Positions 25,013 to 35,036 are shown, numbered from the stretch's first letter. The stretch: DNA of 64,000 bases from FEN-1219 sp963810755 (GCA_963810755.1 CAWEOP010000008.1:620001-684000), one strand, 5' to 3'. Program-made: numbers and translations. The notes: generated from the sequence alone by a model not told the origin.

Positions 25013-27094
25013 ATGAACCGCCCGATCCAGCAGCTCCCGCGGCAGCGTGCGCCGGCGCCACCGCGCGTCCCGCCGACGTCCCCGGGGGCCGGCGGCGCGC
25101 CGCCCCGCAAGCCCGCCATGCCGTCGCGCCGCGCGTGGCTGACCTTCCTCGTGGTCATCGGCGTGAATTACCTCGTCATGCGGATGATCTTCCCGAGCCC
25201 CGATGCCGCGGTGACGGTGCCCTACACCACGTTCAAGCAGCAGGCCGAGAGCGGCAACGTCGAGGCGATCTACAGCAAGGGCGCGTCTATCGAAGGCCGG
25301 TTCGCGGAGCCCGTCGTGTGGCCGCCCCCGGAGGAGCAGGCCGCGGTCGCGGAACGCGCGGCCAAGTCGCCGCTCGGCGGTCTCATCCGTCCGCCCGAGC
25401 CGCGCCCCGCGAAGACCTTTACGACGACTCTGCCCGCGTTCGTGGATCCGGGTCTCGAGTCGTTCCTGATTGCGAAGGGCGTCGAGATCAGCGCGATCCC
25501 GATCCAAGGCGGTAGCACGCTCGGATCGCTCTTGCTGGGCTTCGGCCCCGCGATTCTCTTCATCGCGTTCTACATCTGGATGATTCGCCGCGCGGGCGCG
25601 CAGGGCGGGATGGGCGGCCTGATGGGCATCGGCAAGAGCAAAGCGCGCCGCTACGACCAGGAGACCGCGACGCGAGTGACGTTCGCCGATGTCGCGGGCA
25701 TCGACGAGGCGGAGAATGAGCTCGTCGAGATCGTGGACTTCTTGAAAGATCCCGCGAAGTACACGCGGCTCGGCGGAACGGCTCCGAAAGGCGTGCTGCT
25801 CGTGGGCTCGCCCGGCACGGGCAAGACGTTACTCGCGAGAGCCGTCGCAGGCGAGGCCGGTGTGCCGTTCTTCTCGATGAGCGGCAGCGAGTTCGTCGAA
25901 ATGATCGTGGGGGTCGGCGCGGCACGCGTCCGCGATCTGTTCGTCGAAGCGCGCAAGAACGCGCCCGCGATCATCTTCGTCGACGAGATCGACTCGATCG
26001 GCCGCGCGCGCGGGCCGATGTCGATCGGCGGGTCGAGCGAGCAGGAGCAGACGCTCAACCAGATCCTCACGGAGATGGATGGATTCTCGAGCCGCGAAGG
26101 CGTGATCGTTCTCGCCGCCACCAATCAGCCCGACGTGCTCGACAAGGCGCTGCTCCGGCCGGGCCGCTTCGATCGCCGCGTGATCGTCAATCTGCCGGAC
26201 AGGGCCGGCCGCGAGGCGATCATGAAAGTGCACACGCGCAACGTGCCGCTCGCGAGCGACGCGAACCTCGCGGAGCTCGCGTCCGCGACGCCCGGATTCT
26301 CCGGCGCCGATCTCAAGAACCTCGTCAACGAGGCGGCGCTGCTCGCCGCCCGCCGTGAGCAGACGGAAGTGCACGACAAGGACTTTCTCGACGCGCTCGA
26401 GAAGATCGTGCTGGGCCCCGAGCGGCCGCTGCTGCTGACCCGCGAGGATCGCGAGCGCATCGCGTATCACGAGAGCGGGCACGCGATCTTGGGGCTCGTC
26501 GTGCCGGGTGCGGACCCGGTGCACCGCGTCACGATCGTGCCGCGCGGGCAAGCGCTCGGCGTGACCTATCAACGGCCGCAGACCGAACGCTACAACTACC
26601 CCGAGGCATATCTGCGCGCACGCATCGTGGGCATGCTCGGCGGTCGCGCAGCGGAGGAGATTGTCTACGGCACTCGCACCACGGGTGCGGAAAGCGACAT
26701 CGAGCAGGCGACCCAGCTCGCACGCAACATGGTCACGCGCTGGGGAATGAGCGACGAGCTCGGCATGGTGCAGCTCGCTCCTCGCCAGAACCCGTATCTA
26801 GGCGGCGGCTACGGCGCGGAAAAGCCGTTCAGCGAGAAAACCGCCGCCTTGGTCGACGCCGAGGTGCTCAAGATCATCAACGACAGCCACGCCCAAGCCA
26901 AACGGCTGCTGACTCAGCACCGAGACCAGCTCGACGCGCTCGTCGTGGCCTTGCTCTCGCGTGAGACTCTCGACGAGCACGAGATACTTGCGGTCACGGG
27001 TTTGCCGCCCGCGCCCGCGCTCGAAGGCGAGCGTATCGCTGCTGCGGGACGCGACGAATCCGCCAAGGGCGACGGGGCTGCCGCGACGCACTGA
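25013..27094 (+). CDS. ftsH: FtsH ATP-dependent zinc metalloprotease
   Basis: A 693-residue membrane-bound AAA+ protease that unfolds and degrades membrane and short-lived cytosolic proteins. Order: a Pro-rich N-terminal tail of about 40 residues (longer than in E. coli), transmembrane segment 1 (AWLTFLVVIGVNYLVMRMI), a periplasmic domain, transmembrane segment 2 (SLLLGFGPAILFIAFYIWMI), the AAA+ module with Walker A GSPGTGKT, pore loop EFVEMIVGVGAAR and Walker B AIIFVDEIDSIG, then SRH GRFDRRVIVNLPDR, and the M41 zinc site HESGH near residue 484. The third zinc ligand is expected in GAESDIEQAT. GSPGTGKT instead of GPPGTGKT, and the Pro-rich tail, suggest a second FtsH paralogue rather than the housekeeping copy beside rlmE. 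Confidence 0.96.
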   Translation: MNRPIQQLPRQRAPAPPRVPPTSPGAGGAPPRKPAMPSRRAWLTFLVVIGVNYLVMRMIFPSPDAAVTVPYTTFKQQAESGNVEAIYSKGASIEGRFAEPVVWPPPEEQAAVAERAAKSPLGGLIRPPEPRPAKTFTTTLPAFVDPGLESFLIAKGVEISAIPIQGGSTLGSLLLGFGPAILFIAFYIWMIRRAGAQGGMGGLMGIGKSKARRYDQETATRVTFADVAGIDEAENELVEIVDFLKDPAKYTRLGGTAPKGVLLVGSPGTGKTLLARAVAGEAGVPFFSMSGSEFVEMIVGVGAARVRDLFVEARKNAPAIIFVDEIDSIGRARGPMSIGGSSEQEQTLNQILTEMDGFSSREGVIVLAATNQPDVLDKALLRPGRFDRRVIVNLPDRAGREAIMKVHTRNVPLASDANLAELASATPGFSGADLKNLVNEAALLAARREQTEVHDKDFLDALEKIVLGPERPLLLTREDRERIAYHESGHAILGLVVPGADPVHRVTIVPRGQALGVTYQRPQTERYNYPEAYLRARIVGMLGGRAAEEIVYGTRTTGAESDIEQATQLARNMVTRWGMSDELGMVQLAPRQNPYLGGGYGAEKPFSEKTAALVDAEVLKIINDSHAQAKRLLTQHRDQLDALVVALLSRETLDEHEILAVTGLPPAPALEGERIAAAGRDESAKGDGAAATH

Positions 27095-27139
27095 CGCTCG
27101 TCACTCCGATGCGGAGCGCGAGGATCGGCACGGCGTGGG

Positions 27140-27433
27140 CTACTTCTTGATCTGCGCGATTACTTCGCCTTGCTTGATCGTGGGCGGGCTCGCACCGGTG
27201 TTGGGGGCGTTCTTCTTTATCCAGTCGGCAGCAACACGGACGCTCTCGTCGATGCCGGCCTTGTCCTCACATACCGTGACCGAGATGCCGCCGTCGCCCG
27301 TGTCGATCAGCAAGTAGCTTTTCAACCCTTTGACCTGACTCAGCTCGCCGTCGATCGCTCTCGCGTTCTTCTTGAGCTCCGCAAACAATTTCTTTGCGCC
27401 AGGGCCGCTATACGTTCTCGTGACCGCTTGCAT
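27140..27433 (-). CDS. Small protein with dimeric-barrel-like sequence, unknown function
   Basis: A 97-residue protein starting MQAVTRTYSGPGAKKLFAEL. The centre (VKGLKSYLLIDTGDGGISVT) and the following VCEDKAGIDESVRVAADWIK have the beta-alpha rhythm and the spacing of ABM-type ferredoxin-like proteins that score stress or monooxygenase activity. The C-terminus (TIKQGEVIAQIKK) looks complete. No SD is obvious. It converges on ftsH with a 45-base gap. Confidence 0.65.
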   Translation of the reverse strand: MQAVTRTYSGPGAKKLFAELKKNARAIDGELSQVKGLKSYLLIDTGDGGISVTVCEDKAGIDESVRVAADWIKKNAPNTGASPPTIKQGEVIAQIKK

Positions 27434-27622
27434 GGTGACCTCGCTCGTCTAGGATCGTGTGGATCGGTTGTAGGTTGCGGGCCTCCGACGATAGGAGCAG
27501 TCGGCCGCGAACGCAAGGCGAAACGCAGCCCGCACGCACCCGGCGTGCGCGGAAATTCGGTGCTCGCGCGTGCTGTCGCGCCACAGTGCGCTCGGCGCGT
27601 ACTAACCTCCGTGCCGTCGCGG

Positions 27623-28369
27623 CTAGTCGTGCAACATCTTCTTGATCGCGACTTCGCCGAGCGGTTCATCGCCCTTGACGCGCAGACTGCCAATCCACTC
27701 GCGCGTGAAATCCTTGTCGAGCGTCGCGTTGATCGCTGCGGCGATAGACATCGCGATCAGCGCGCCGAAGCTCGCAAGCGCCATGTCTTTGTGGGCATCC
27801 CAGACATCGCCCTGCGTGCCGAGGTAGGCCATGCCGAGGTTCCCGCCGACGAGCTCCGCCACTGCCCATTCCGTAAGCTCGTAGAGCATCGAGGTGGACA
27901 TCATCACGTCGAGTGGGAAGAAATACCCCCAAAAGCCGCGTGCGTCGGCGATCCGCAGAAAGACCTCGCGCATCGGGTAGGTCAACAGCAAGCCATAGCA
28001 GAAGTGCACGACCCGATCGAAGTTGTTGCGTTCCCAGCCGAGCAGGGCGTTGAGCGACCTGCCGGTCAAGTCCGCGAACCACCGGTCGTAGGGCACTTCG
28101 GCGTACGTGTAGTGCGATCCGATCGTGTGCAAGCACATGAAGACGAAGATGAGCGTGTAGGACACGCGCGACAAACGGAATCGCCAGTAAGTGCTCGCGA
28201 GCAGGACGACGAAGATGACGACAAGCAAATTTTCGAGCGCCCAATCTCCGCGATCGATTGGCGAGAAAGCGAGCGCGGTCCACAACGCTGCATAAAGGAC
28301 AGCGAGCAGGACGAGATAGTTGCGATCGGAACGACGTCGCGCGTTGACGCCCTTCGTGGTTCTGCCCAT
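27623..28369 (-). CDS. DUF2238 (YjdF-type) membrane protein
   Basis: A 248-residue protein with five to six transmembrane helices. Family hallmarks are CLHTIGSHYTYAEVPYDRWF near residue 100, NNFDRVVHFCYGLLLTYPMR, and TSMLYELTEWAVAELVGG, TQGDVWDAHKDMALASFGAL. The conserved His, Asp and Glu residues within the membrane region suggest a metal-dependent or proton-linked function, which is uncharacterised. A DUF302 gene lies just upstream on the same strand with a 54-base gap; these could be co-transcribed. Confidence 0.9.
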   Translation of the reverse strand: MGRTTKGVNARRRSDRNYLVLLAVLYAALWTALAFSPIDRGDWALENLLVVIFVVLLASTYWRFRLSRVSYTLIFVFMCLHTIGSHYTYAEVPYDRWFADLTGRSLNALLGWERNNFDRVVHFCYGLLLTYPMREVFLRIADARGFWGYFFPLDVMMSTSMLYELTEWAVAELVGGNLGMAYLGTQGDVWDAHKDMALASFGALIAMSIAAAINATLDKDFTREWIGSLRVKGDEPLGEVAIKKMLHD

Positions 28370-28423
28370 CGGTTTCCCTCGTTTCTAATCGAGCTAGGCA
28401 GATTCGAGATAGGGTTTACAGCG

Positions 28424-28846
28424 TCAGCCGGAGTCCGCAAGTTTCGCGTCGCGCAGCCGCTCCGCGACGCGCGTCAGCTTGGCGCGCGCTTCGCTCGCGA
28501 CCTGGCGCAGTCCCGCGTCCGCGGTGAGGTCGCCGACGCTCAACATCGCGTCGGGATCGCCGATCCGCACCAGCGTGGTCTCGCTGTCGAGCGCTTCGAC
28601 GGTGACGTTGCAGGGCAGCAGCAAACCGGCGCGCGCGTCGTGCGAGAGCGCGCGGTGCGCGAGGAGTGGATTGCAGGCGCCGAGGATGGTGTAAGGCCGA
28701 AAGTCCACCCCGAGCTTTTCTTTGAACGTGGCTCGCACGTCGATTCGTGTGAGGATCCCGAATCCTTCTTGCCGCAGTTCCTCGCCGACGCGCGTCAGGG
28801 CGACTTCGTAGCTCACGGGCAGTTTGGTTTCGAATGAGAGGTTCAA
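28424..28846 (-). CDS. DUF302 family protein
   Basis: A 140-residue cytoplasmic protein of full family length, starting MNLSFETKLPVSYEVALTRV after GGAGCC. Conserved features are LRQEGFGILTRIDVRATFKE, YTILGACNPLLAHRALSHD with the conserved Cys-Asn-Pro, and GLLLPCNVTVEALD. DUF302 proteins form swapped alpha/beta dimers and may bind a small ligand or metal. It probably heads a two-gene unit with the DUF2238 gene. Confidence 0.93.
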   Translation of the reverse strand: MNLSFETKLPVSYEVALTRVGEELRQEGFGILTRIDVRATFKEKLGVDFRPYTILGACNPLLAHRALSHDARAGLLLPCNVTVEALDSETTLVRIGDPDAMLSVGDLTADAGLRQVASEARAKLTRVAERLRDAKLADSG

Positions 28847-28981
28847 GGTGGCTCCTCGAGCGCGTTACCGCATGCTCCCCGCGCCCGGCGCGCGTGTATA
28901 TACGTGTAAGCCGCAATAGACGGCTCGTGAGCTGATGATCGTCCGGCATGGACCGGCGGAGGTTGTGCTAACCTCGAGACC

Positions 28982-30046
28982 ATGTGTTCCGGCGTCGTCC
29001 AACGCTTCATCGCGCTCATCGGTATTTCCACGGCGACAGTCCTCACGTGGCCGTCGCCGGCAGCTGCGCAAGCGAAAGGCTCGGCGGATTCGATGGCGGC
29101 CGCGCGCGTCAACGGGAGCTGGGCCCCGCCGCGCACCCCCTGGGGTCATCCCGACCTCGAAGGGATCTGGACGACGGACGACATGCGGGGCATTCCGCAG
29201 CAGCGCCCCGAGCAATACGGCACTCGGCAGTATCTGACCGACCAGGAATTCGCCGAGCGCGAAGCGCAGCGCGAACGCGCGAGGCAGACGCAGGACCGCG
29301 GCGCGGTGGGCACGTTCCGCAATGAGGAGGGCACGCGCTCCTTCAGCTACACGTCGATGGTGATCGACCCTCCGGACGGCCGCGTCCCGCCGACGGTGCC
29401 CGCAGCCAAGGAGCGGCGCTCGACGCCCGGCACGTTCGGCATCGGGCCATTCGACAGAGTGCTCGACTTCAACCTCTACGACCGCTGCATCACGCGCGGC
29501 GTAATCGGCTCGTTCGGGGCGGCCGTGTACGGCAACGGCGCACGAATATTGCAGACGCCGGATACGGTGATCATCTCCCACGAGATGGTCCACGACACGC
29601 GGATCATCCCGCTCGACGGCCGCCCGCCACTCGGCGCTAACATCCGCCAGTACATGGGCGACTCGCGCGGTCATTGGGAAGGGAACACGCTCGTCGTCAC
29701 CACGGCGAACTTCACGGACAAGACGAACATCGCCGGCGCGCGCCACAGCGAGCAGCTGCGGCTGACGGAACGCTTCACGCGCATCGATCCCGAGATGATC
29801 GACTACGAGGTCCGCGTCGAAGATCCGCTGACGTGGGAGAAACCGTGGACGATGCGCATGACGATCACGCAGCAGCCGAGCTACGAGATCTACGAGTACT
29901 CGTGCCACGAGGGGAACGTAGCGCTCCCGCATACCTTGATGGGAGAGCGCGCCTACGAGAAGGCGGCCGCCGAGGCCGCGGCGAAGGGGTTGCCGCCGCC
30001 GGAGCGCGTGTTCGAACGCGTGAACGGGCCAGACCGAGCAAGATAG
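28982..30046 (+). CDS. Secreted protein of a four-member paralogue family (copy 1)
   Basis: A 354-residue protein with a signal peptide (FIALIGISTATVLTWPSPAAAQ). Shared family blocks are visible: TPWGHPDLEGIWTTDDMRG at the mature N-terminus, FNLYDRCITRGV, IIPLDGRPPLGANIRQYMGD then SRGHWEGNTLVVTTANF, LRLTERFTRIDPEMIDYEV, EDPLTWEKPWTMRMTI, and EYSCHEGN near the C-terminus. The same blocks occur in the genes at 46004 and, more diverged, at 44785 and 62787. The pattern of acidic and aromatic residues suggests a beta-rich secreted domain. No function is established. The gene is divergent from the DUF302 gene and lies ahead of the M16 peptidase. Confidence 0.85.
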   Translation: MCSGVVQRFIALIGISTATVLTWPSPAAAQAKGSADSMAAARVNGSWAPPRTPWGHPDLEGIWTTDDMRGIPQQRPEQYGTRQYLTDQEFAEREAQRERARQTQDRGAVGTFRNEEGTRSFSYTSMVIDPPDGRVPPTVPAAKERRSTPGTFGIGPFDRVLDFNLYDRCITRGVIGSFGAAVYGNGARILQTPDTVIISHEMVHDTRIIPLDGRPPLGANIRQYMGDSRGHWEGNTLVVTTANFTDKTNIAGARHSEQLRLTERFTRIDPEMIDYEVRVEDPLTWEKPWTMRMTITQQPSYEIYEYSCHEGNVALPHTLMGERAYEKAAAEAAAKGLPPPERVFERVNGPDRAR

Positions 30047-30157
30047 GGCGGGCCGCGCCGAGTGCGATGACGCGGTGAGACGGTTGCGGTTGCCACTCGC
30101 AACCCGCCGGGCTCGGTACTAAGCTGAGCCCCATTCCAGCTCGCCAGGGGTACTCCG

Positions 30158-32938
30158 ATGAAACGGCTTCCGATCTCGGCCGTGGTGGCGGCCGTCGCTC
30201 TTTCTTGCACGCTCGGCATCACGCTCGACGCGCCCGCGCAGCGCAGCCGCGACGCCGGCGCAGCGCTCCCCGACGTCGAAATCCCGTTCGACACGTTCAC
30301 GCTCGCGAACGGCCTGCGAGTCGTCGTGAGCACCGACCGCAAAGCGCCCGTGGTCGCGGTCGGCGTGTGGTACGCGGTGGGCTCGCGGGATGAGCCCACG
30401 GGCAAGACCGGCTTTGCGCACCTGTTCGAGCATCTGATGTTCAACGGCACGGAGAACTACAACAACGAATTCTTCGAGCCGCTTCAATCCGTCGGCGCCA
30501 CCGACATGAACGGCACCACGTGGTTCGACCGCACCAACTATTTCCAAACCGTGCCGAACACGGCCCTCGACCTCGCGCTCTGGATGGAGAGCGACCGCAT
30601 GGGGCATCTCCTCGGCGTGGTCGATCAGGCGAGGCTCGACGAGCAGCGCGGCGTCGTGCAAAACGAGAAGCGGCAGGGCGACAACCGGCCGTACGGTCTC
30701 GTCGAGTACAGCATGCTCGCGGGCCTGTTCCCGGCCGGCCATCCGTATAGCTGGTCGACGATCGGCTCGATGCAGGACCTCGACGCGGCGTCGCTCGACG
30801 ACGTGAGGAACTGGTTCCGCGAGCACTACGGTGCCGCGAACGCGGTGCTCGCGCTCGTCGGCGACATCGATGTCGCTACGGCGCGCCCGCTCGTCGAGAA
30901 ATACTTCGGCGACATCGATCCGGGTCCGCCAGTGGCGCGCCGCGAAGCCGCCGTGCCGATCCGCGCGAGCAATACGCACGACACGCTTCGCGACCGCGTG
31001 CCGCAAGCACGCGTTTATCGCTATTGGGCGGTGCCCGGTGTCGACAAGCGCGAGGCCACGCTGCTGTCACTTGCGGCCGAGGTGCTCGGCCAGGGCAAGT
31101 CGTCGCGCCTTTACGAAGCGCTCGTCTACGACAAGAAGGTCGCGACTGAGGTCACGGCGTACCTCGAGAAGCACGAGCTCGCGAGCATGCTCGCGATCGA
31201 GCTCACGCTCGCTGACGGCGTGAGCGCCGCTGACGGCGCGCGCGAGCTCGACACGCAAGTCGCGGCGTTTCTCGCGAGCGGGCCCACGAGCGCCGAGCTG
31301 GAGCGCGTGCGCATGGTCGACTACTCGAGCTTCGTGCGCGGCGTCGAGCGCGTCGGCGGCTTCGGCGGCAAGACGGTGGTGCTCGCCGAGGGTTGGCTCT
31401 ACGCCGACGATCCCGGCTTCTACCGCCGTCAGCTGCAATGGATGCGCGAGGCGCGGCCGCAGGACGTTGCGGAGGCCGCGCGCGAGTGGCTGAGCCACGG
31501 ATATCACCAAGTCGACGTCGTTCCGTTCGGCGCTCTCACGGCCGGAGCCGAGCACGCGGACCGCAGCAAGCTGCCCGTCGTCGATCGAACGCCCGAGCTC
31601 ACGTTCCCGGCGATCGAGCGCGCGACGCTCGCGAACGGCGCGAAGCTCGTCGTCGCGCAGCGCGCGGGCGCGCCGCTCGTGGAGCTGCTCGCGCAATTCG
31701 GCGGCGGCTTCAACTCGGATTTCGGCGGCCCGCTCGGGCTCGCGTCGTTCACGACGAGCATGCTCGAAGAGGGCACGACTACACGCTCGGCGCTCGAGAT
31801 CGCGGCCGAGGCCGAGCGCCTCGGCGCGCAGCTCAACACGAACGCCACGCTCGGCACGAGCGACGTGCGCGCGTCCGCGCTCAAGGCGAGCCTCGCGCCG
31901 ACGCTCGCGCTAATGGCGGACGTGATCCGCAACCCGGCGTTCGCCCCGGCCGAGATCGAGCGATTGCGCAACATCTGGCTCGCGCAGATCCAGCAAGAGA
32001 AGGCGCAACCGCAGAGCCTCGCGTCGCGCCTGATGCCGCTCGCGATCTACGGCGCCGATAGCCCGTACGGGATGCCCCTCACGGGCAGCGGCGACGAAGC
32101 GTCAATAGCGAAGCTCACGCGCGACGATCTCGCGCGCTTCCATCGGCAGCGCATCCGCCCCGACAACGTCACGTTCTACGTGGTCGGCGACCTCGACCTC
32201 GCGGCCGCGACGGCCGCGCTCGAAGCCGCGTTCCGCGGCTGGAGCGCGCCGGCGGAGCCCGTGCCGCCGCTCCGGAGCGCGGCGGCGCCGCAACGTTCGT
32301 CGCCGCGGTTGATTCTCGTCGACCGGCCTAATGCGCCGCAGAGCTTGATCTACGTGGGGCGTGCGACGACGCCGGCCGCTGCGCCGACGGCGCTCGCGCA
32401 GATCGCGATGAATAGCGCCTTCGGCGGCCAGTTCACGGCGCGCATCAACATGAATCTGCGTGAGGACAAGCACTGGTCTTACGGCGTGCGGAGCTCGTTC
32501 ATCGACGCCCCCGGGCCGCGGCCGTGGTTCATTTCCGCGCCCGTGCAGACCGACAAGACGATCGAAAGTGTCGCTGAGCTGCGCAGGGAAGTGGCTGACC
32601 TCAACGGCGCTCGGCCGATCTCGGCGGAGGAGTTCGAGCGCGTGCGCACGCAGGGGATTCGTGCGCTACCTGGCCAGTTCGAGACCGCCGCGAACGTGCT
32701 GAGCTCGATCTCCAACGCCGCGTCGGCGGGCCGGCCGCTCGATTGGAGCGCGACGTTGGCCGCGCGCTACCGCACGCTGTCGCTCGCCGAGACGCGGGCG
32801 GCCGCGCAGGAGGTCGTCAAAGCGGACGAGCTCGTGTGGGTGGTGGTCGGAGATCGCGCGAAGATCGAGAAAGGACTGCGCGCGCTCGACATCGCGCCGC
32901 TCGAAGTTTGGGACGAGGATGGGAGTCCTGCGAGGTAA
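30158..32938 (+). CDS. M16 (pitrilysin-type) zinc metallopeptidase, secreted
   Basis: A 926-residue two-half M16 peptidase with a signal peptide (ISAVVAAVALSCTLGITLDA). The N-terminal half has the inverted zinc motif HLFEH in TGFAHLFEHLMFNGTENY and the downstream Glu in QNEKRQGDN, so it should be catalytic. The C-terminal half, starting about residue 490 (TFPAIERATLANGAKLVVAQ), lacks the zinc motif and is the partner clamp domain. Both halves show the typical GLASFTTSMLEEGTTTRSA and LREDKHWSYGVRSSF blocks. Such proteins digest peptides in the periplasm. The gene looks intact and well-started (ATG at 30158). Confidence 0.95.
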   Translation: MKRLPISAVVAAVALSCTLGITLDAPAQRSRDAGAALPDVEIPFDTFTLANGLRVVVSTDRKAPVVAVGVWYAVGSRDEPTGKTGFAHLFEHLMFNGTENYNNEFFEPLQSVGATDMNGTTWFDRTNYFQTVPNTALDLALWMESDRMGHLLGVVDQARLDEQRGVVQNEKRQGDNRPYGLVEYSMLAGLFPAGHPYSWSTIGSMQDLDAASLDDVRNWFREHYGAANAVLALVGDIDVATARPLVEKYFGDIDPGPPVARREAAVPIRASNTHDTLRDRVPQARVYRYWAVPGVDKREATLLSLAAEVLGQGKSSRLYEALVYDKKVATEVTAYLEKHELASMLAIELTLADGVSAADGARELDTQVAAFLASGPTSAELERVRMVDYSSFVRGVERVGGFGGKTVVLAEGWLYADDPGFYRRQLQWMREARPQDVAEAAREWLSHGYHQVDVVPFGALTAGAEHADRSKLPVVDRTPELTFPAIERATLANGAKLVVAQRAGAPLVELLAQFGGGFNSDFGGPLGLASFTTSMLEEGTTTRSALEIAAEAERLGAQLNTNATLGTSDVRASALKASLAPTLALMADVIRNPAFAPAEIERLRNIWLAQIQQEKAQPQSLASRLMPLAIYGADSPYGMPLTGSGDEASIAKLTRDDLARFHRQRIRPDNVTFYVVGDLDLAAATAALEAAFRGWSAPAEPVPPLRSAAAPQRSSPRLILVDRPNAPQSLIYVGRATTPAAAPTALAQIAMNSAFGGQFTARINMNLREDKHWSYGVRSSFIDAPGPRPWFISAPVQTDKTIESVAELRREVADLNGARPISAEEFERVRTQGIRALPGQFETAANVLSSISNAASAGRPLDWSATLAARYRTLSLAETRAAAQEVVKADELVWVVVGDRAKIEKGLRALDIAPLEVWDEDGSPAR

Positions 32939-32999
32939 CCGGCCTCCCTGCGATTTTAGGTGTGATGCAGCCTGGCAATACTCGTGCCTTGCGGGGTAC

Positions 33000-35036
33000 T
33001 CAACGCGAAACAGGTACGAGCTCCGAGCGCAGCGCAACCCAATCGGGAGTCTCGAGCACCGGGTCGCTCCAGGTGTTCTGCCGGATCAGTGCGAGCGTCA
33101 TTGGATCCATGCCCACGCCGCGATCAGCGAGTGCGGCGCGGACCTGCTCGCGAGCGCGGTCGTGCTTCCCGAGCGCGAGAGAGGCCATGGCCATGAGCCC
33201 CGGGTCCAAGTGATAGCCCGCGACGCTGCGCTCGAACTCCGCAATCAGCCGCTCGGCGTCGGCATGCGCGCCGACGCTCGCGTAGCTGCACGCCGCGTCG
33301 ACGCGGAAGTTGCGCGCGTCCTCGAGAAACTGCTCCGCGAGTCGCAGCGGCTCCAGCACCTGCTCCGGATCGCCGCTCGCCGTGCGCGTGCGCGCGAGCC
33401 CGACGTAGCCGATGGACGCCGTCGGCGCAGCCTCGATCATTGCTTCGTATTCCTTCGCGGCGGCGTCGACGTTGCCTAGTGCGCGCAATGCCATCGCAAG
33501 CGGCGTGTGCGGCGCGGGATTCTTGGGATCGAGCTCGATGGCGCGCCGCGCGGCGCGGACGGCGTCGGCGTGCTCGTCGCGTAGGAACGCGGCCATGGCG
33601 CTGTAATGCAGCACGACGAGGTCGTTCGGGTTGATCTGCAGCGCACGATCGAGCGTCGCGCGCGCGTCGGCGAACCGCCCGCGGAAGAGATCGAGGCGCG
33701 CGAGCGTGGCGTAGGCCGTGGCTTCGGTCGGATCGAGCGCCACGGCGCGCCGCGCGTCCGCGTCGATCCGCTCCACGAGCTCGGTCCTCACGCCGCGCCA
33801 GCCCTCGGCCGGTATCGGGTCGAAAGTGAGCGAATCCATGCGGAGGTGCGCGCGCCAAGCGAGCGCCGCGGCAAAATTCGGGTCGAGCGCCGACGCCTCG
33901 TCGAGGTAGTTCAACATCGTCCGGCGGATCGCGAGCGGCGTGCCGACGCCGATGCCGCCATGCGTGCGATACAACGACAGCACACGAAGGTAGAGCGCGT
34001 AGGCGCGCGGCGACCGCGTCCGCGGGGGGCGCGATTCGGCACGGGCCGTGGGCGCGAGCTCGGGCTCGATAGCGGCCGCGATACGGGCCGCGATGTCGGC
34101 CTGGATGTCGAACACGTCGCGCGGGTCGGCGTCGTACTCCTCGCTCCAAACACCGGAGCTCGTGGCCGCATCGATCAGCCGCACACTGACGCGTACGCGA
34201 TCGGGAGAATAGCGCACGGAACCCTCGACGATCGCTGCCACGTTGAGGTCGGCCGCGATTTCGCCAATCGGTGCGGTGCCGTTCGCGTAGCGCATGACGG
34301 ATGTGCTTGCGATCACGTTGACGCCTCGGATCTTAGCGAGCCGGCTCAGGATCTCTTCGTGCATGCCGGCCGCGAAGTACGCGTCGTCCTCGTTCGGGCT
34401 GAGATCCTTGAACGGCAGCACGGCGACGGAGCTCGGCAATGGCGAGTGTGGCCCGAGCGCGGCGGCTTGCGCACGCGGGGCCGCGCGCGACGGCGAATTC
34501 TCCGCCGCGTAGCGACTGGCGAGCAGCGTTGCGCCGAAGACGGCGAGAGCTGCGAGCGCACCTGACGCGGCTACGCCCAAGAGCAATCGGCGCGCGGCAG
34601 ACGTGCGCGCGGTCGCAGGCGCGCTCAACGTGACGGCGCCGGCGGTGCCGATGTCCGCGGCGGGTGCGGCGGCTTCGTTTGCGAGCGCCGCGCGCGCGGC
34701 AGCGCGTTTCCGTACGGCGACCACGAGCTGATAGCCGCGCCGCGGCACGGTCGCGACGAACCGCGGCTCGTCCTGCGCGTCGCCGAGTGCGCGCCGCAGC
34801 GCCGCGATCGTTTGGCTGAGGTTGTTGTCCTCGACGATCGTGGTCGGCCAGAGCGCGGCCGCGAGCGCCTGGCGCGTCACGACGTGGCCTGCGTGCTCCG
34901 CCAGACAAACCAAAGCGTCGAACGCCTTCGCCGTGATCGGTACGTAAGTTCCGTCCCCGCGCGTGAGGACGCGCCGAGCGGGGTCGAGCTCGAACCCCTC
35001 GAATTCATAGACGAAGTCGGCTTGCGGGTCGTTCAT
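33000..35036 (-). CDS. CadC-like winged-helix regulator with transmembrane segment and TPR sensor
   Basis: A 678-residue protein starting at MNDPQADFVYEFEGFELDP (the ATG at 35036); an in-frame ATG at 35081 is less likely. Residues about 10-105 are an OmpR-type DNA-binding domain (ITAKAFDALVCLAEHAGHVV, WPTTIVEDNNLSQTIAALRR, PRRGYQLVV). Residues about 150-175 form one transmembrane helix (LLLGVAASGALAALAVFGAT). Then comes a FlgO/TolB-N-like domain (SSVAVLPFKDLSPNEDDAYF, VEGSVRYSPDRVRVSVRLID) and at least six TPR units. The layout is that of one-component membrane regulators which sense a periplasmic signal and bind DNA directly. Its target may be the divergent membrane-protein gene at 35186, with 149 bases between the starts. 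Confidence 0.92.
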   Translation of the reverse strand: MNDPQADFVYEFEGFELDPARRVLTRGDGTYVPITAKAFDALVCLAEHAGHVVTRQALAAALWPTTIVEDNNLSQTIAALRRALGDAQDEPRFVATVPRRGYQLVVAVRKRAAARAALANEAAAPAADIGTAGAVTLSAPATARTSAARRLLLGVAASGALAALAVFGATLLASRYAAENSPSRAAPRAQAAALGPHSPLPSSVAVLPFKDLSPNEDDAYFAAGMHEEILSRLAKIRGVNVIASTSVMRYANGTAPIGEIAADLNVAAIVEGSVRYSPDRVRVSVRLIDAATSSGVWSEEYDADPRDVFDIQADIAARIAAAIEPELAPTARAESRPPRTRSPRAYALYLRVLSLYRTHGGIGVGTPLAIRRTMLNYLDEASALDPNFAAALAWRAHLRMDSLTFDPIPAEGWRGVRTELVERIDADARRAVALDPTEATAYATLARLDLFRGRFADARATLDRALQINPNDLVVLHYSAMAAFLRDEHADAVRAARRAIELDPKNPAPHTPLAMALRALGNVDAAAKEYEAMIEAAPTASIGYVGLARTRTASGDPEQVLEPLRLAEQFLEDARNFRVDAACSYASVGAHADAERLIAEFERSVAGYHLDPGLMAMASLALGKHDRAREQVRAALADRGVGMDPMTLALIRQNTWSDPVLETPDWVALRSELVPVSR

